Shown: positions 62,269 through 64,000 of the stretch, piece by piece
Layout: each line of letters begins with the position of its first letter
Numbering within the stretch: position 1 is the stretch's first letter
Origin: Mesorhizobium sp. B4-1-3
GTDB taxonomy: Bacteria > Pseudomonadota > Alphaproteobacteria > Rhizobiales > Rhizobiaceae
Direction: 5' to 3'
Assembly: GCF_006439355.1 (NCBI RefSeq)
Contig: NZ_VFTG01000004.1
Coordinates: forward strand, 186,001 to 250,000
Length of the DNA: 64,000 bases
Program-made: the position numbers and the translations under genes
The notes under the pieces: model-generated
Database searches by the model: none
Told to the model about the DNA's origin: nothing
Seen by the model: only the letters and a program-made list of their open reading frames with translations

Positions 62269-64000
62269 ATGGACGGCGAGAACAAGAAAACGGCCCGGTC
62301 GGACCTCGACGAGGCCGCCCTCTTCTTCCACAAGCATCCTACTCCGGGAAAGCTCGAGATCCAGGCGACGAAGCCGCTCGGCAACCAGCGCGACCTGGCA
62401 CTCGCCTATTCGCCCGGCGTCGCGGCACCTTGCCTTGAGATCCGCGACAACCCGGCCGCCGCCGCCGACTATACGGCGCGCGCCAATCTGGTCGGCGTCG
62501 TTTCCAACGGCTCGGCGGTGCTCGGCCTCGGCAATATCGGTCCGCTCGCCTCCAAGCCGGTGATGGAGGGCAAGGCGGTGCTGTTCAAGAAGTTCGCCGG
62601 CATCGACGTCTTCGACATCGAGATCGACGCGCCGGAGATCGAACGCATGGTCGAGACGGTGGCCGCGCTCGAGCCGACCTTCGGCGGCATCAACCTCGAG
62701 GACATCAAGGCGCCGGAATGCTTCGAGGTCGAGGAGCGGCTGAAGGCACGCATGGGCATCCCGGTTTTCCACGACGACCAGCATGGCACCGCGATCATCG
62801 TCGCCGCCGCGGTGCTCAACGGGCTGGAACTGGCCGGCAAGACGATTTCCGATATCAAGATCGTCACCTCCGGCGCGGGCGCCGCCGCGCTTGCCTGCCT
62901 CAACCTTTTGGTCTCGCTCGGCGCCAGAGTGGAAAACATCTGGGTCACCGACCGTTTCGGCGTCGCCTATAAGGGCCGCGTCGAGGAGATGGATCGCTGG
63001 AAGGACCCTTATGTGAAGGACACCGAGGCGCGAACGCTGGCCGATGTCATTCCCGGCGCCGACGTCTTCCTAGGCCTCTCCGCCGCCGGCGTGCTGAAGC
63101 CCGAGCTTTTGCAGCATATGGCGCCGAAGCCGCTGATCCTGGCTTTGGCCAACCCCAATCCCGAGATCATGCCGGAAGTGGCGCGCGGCGCCCGGCCGGA
63201 CGCCATGATCTGCACCGGCCGCTCGGATTTTCCCAACCAAGTCAATAATGTGCTGTGCTTTCCTTATATCTTCCGCGGCGCGCTGGACTGCGGCGCCAGC
63301 GCCATCAACGAAGAGATGAAGATGGCGGCCGTGCGGGCGATCGCCGCCCTTGCCCGCGAAGAGCCCTCCGATGTCGCGGCGCGCGCCTATTCCGGCGAGA
63401 CGCCGATATTCGGTCCCGATTTCCTGATCCCGTCGCCCTTCGATCCGCGCCTGATCCTGCGCATCGCGCCGGCGGTGGCGAAGGCTGCCTGCGATACCGG
63501 CGTTGCAACGCGGCCGATCGCGGATTTCGCCGCCTATATCGACAAGCTCAACCGCTTCGTCTTCCGCTCCGGCCTGGTGATGAAGCCAGTGTTCTCGTCG
63601 GCCAAGACATCGAGCACCAAGCGCGTCATCTATGCCGACGGCGAGGACGAGCGCGTGCTGCGCGCAGCACAAGTGGTGCTGGAGGAAGGCATTGCCGAAC
63701 CGACGCTGATCGGCCGCCCGCACGTGGTGGAGGTGCGCCTGAAGCGTTACGGCCTGCGCATCCGGCCGGGCGTCGATTTCGCTTTGATCAATCCGGAAGA
63801 CGATCCGCGCTACCGCCACTATGTCGACCTTTTGATCGAGCTCGCCGGCCGGCGCGGCGTGACGACGGAAGCCGCCCGCACCATGGTGCGCACCAACAAT
63901 ACGGTGATCGCGGCGCTCGCGTTGAGGCGCGGCGATGCGGATGCCATGATTTGCGGACTCGAAGGCCGCTTCGAGCGGCATTTGCGCAATGTCTCGCTGA
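62269..64000 (+). CDS. maeB: NADP-dependent malic enzyme (MaeB type), 3' end beyond window
   Basis: The first 577 codons of a large malic enzyme, which turns malate into pyruvate and CO2. The malic domain is complete (Y-S-P-G-V-A-A-P-C near residue 47, F-H-D-D-Q-H-G-T near 166, the Rossmann stretch T-S-G-A-G-A-A-A near 201 and A-L-A-N-P-N-P-E near 293). From about residue 440 the phosphotransacetylase-like domain begins ([16 protein letters not shown]). Full-length family members have about 760 residues. The gene is open at the window edge. Rhizobia carry NAD and NADP forms with this layout; which one this is cannot be told here. Confidence 0.95.
   Translation, partial: MDGENKKTARSDLDEAALFFHKHPTPGKLEIQATKPLGNQRDLALAYSPGVAAPCLEIRDNPAAAADYTARANLVGVVSNGSAVLGLGNIGPLASKPVMEGKAVLFKKFAGIDVFDIEIDAPEIERMVETVAALEPTFGGINLEDIKAPECFEVEERLKARMGIPVFHDDQHGTAIIVAAAVLNGLELAGKTISDIKIVTSGAGAAALACLNLLVSLGARVENIWVTDRFGVAYKGRVEEMDRWKDPYVKDTEARTLADVIPGADVFLGLSAAGVLKPELLQHMAPKPLILALANPNPEIMPEVARGARPDAMICTGRSDFPNQVNNVLCFPYIFRGALDCGASAINEEMKMAAVRAIAALAREEPSDVAARAYSGETPIFGPDFLIPSPFDPRLILRIAPAVAKAACDTGVATRPIADFAAYIDKLNRFVFRSGLVMKPVFSSAKTSSTKRVIYADGEDERVLRAAQVVLEEGIAEPTLIGRPHVVEVRLKRYGLRIRPGVDFALINPEDDPRYRHYVDLLIELAGRRGVTTEAARTMVRTNNTVIAALALRRGDADAMICGLEGRFERHLRNVSL

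Overview
The window is high-GC chromosomal DNA, and its content points to an alphaproteobacterium of the order Hyphomicrobiales, most likely Mesorhizobium or a close relative. This assignment is an inference. It rests on two GTTC-N7-GTTC SOS boxes of the alphaproteobacterial LexA type, a CckA cell-cycle kinase, a 2094-residue homologue of the growth pole ring protein (GPR/RgsE) of polar-growing rhizobia, a zinc-ligand-poor DksA, and several families of hairpin-rich intergenic repeats. No rRNA, tRNA, CRISPR array, prophage or transposase gene was seen. The last gene, a malic enzyme, runs off the right edge.

Layout. 1-4.3 kb: MarC protein, OsmC protein, DUF2306 protein and SSB, then an ArsR / SRPBCC / ClpP-paralogue operon and a small secreted protein. 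4.3-10.9 kb: a gene-poor stretch with an SOS box, then uvrA, a possible 36-codon bridging ORF, a GNAT, a DUF72 protein, a membrane diguanylate cyclase and a small conserved protein. 11.4-19.4 kb: two separate GMC flavoprotein / subunit-3 dehydrogenase modules, one with a triheme cytochrome c, flanking glyoxalase I and a ribbon-helix-helix protein. 19.4-28.4 kb: deoD and cckA, then fliO-like, dksA, sixA-like, ycjX/ycjF-like genes and a secreted protein.

28.4-37.7 kb: a minus-strand peptide-use locus (M17 aminopeptidase, proline iminopeptidase-type hydrolase, peptide ABC transporter) with a divergent LysR regulator. 37.8-46.6 kb: a small secreted protein, a KefB/C-type antiporter, a DUF924 protein, the folP-folB-folK operon, a DUF922 protein, a DHA2 efflux pump, and ferredoxin with its reductase. 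46.8-53.8 kb: an Hpt protein and the giant GPR-like scaffold. 53.9-64 kb: an MlaE-F-D plus lipoprotein lipid-transport operon, a dipeptide epimerase, an MFS transporter, an LpxH-like phosphatase, an atypical SDR and malic enzyme.

Functional links. SSB and UvrA look co-regulated by the SOS response. Aminopeptidase, iminopeptidase and peptide permease form one uptake-and-digestion unit. The two GMC modules are probably periplasmic, Tat-exported sugar or alcohol dehydrogenases. Three intergenic repeat families (here called A, B and C) are scattered through the window. One copy of family C is interrupted by a family B copy, and several copies end exactly on the stop codon of a neighbouring gene.
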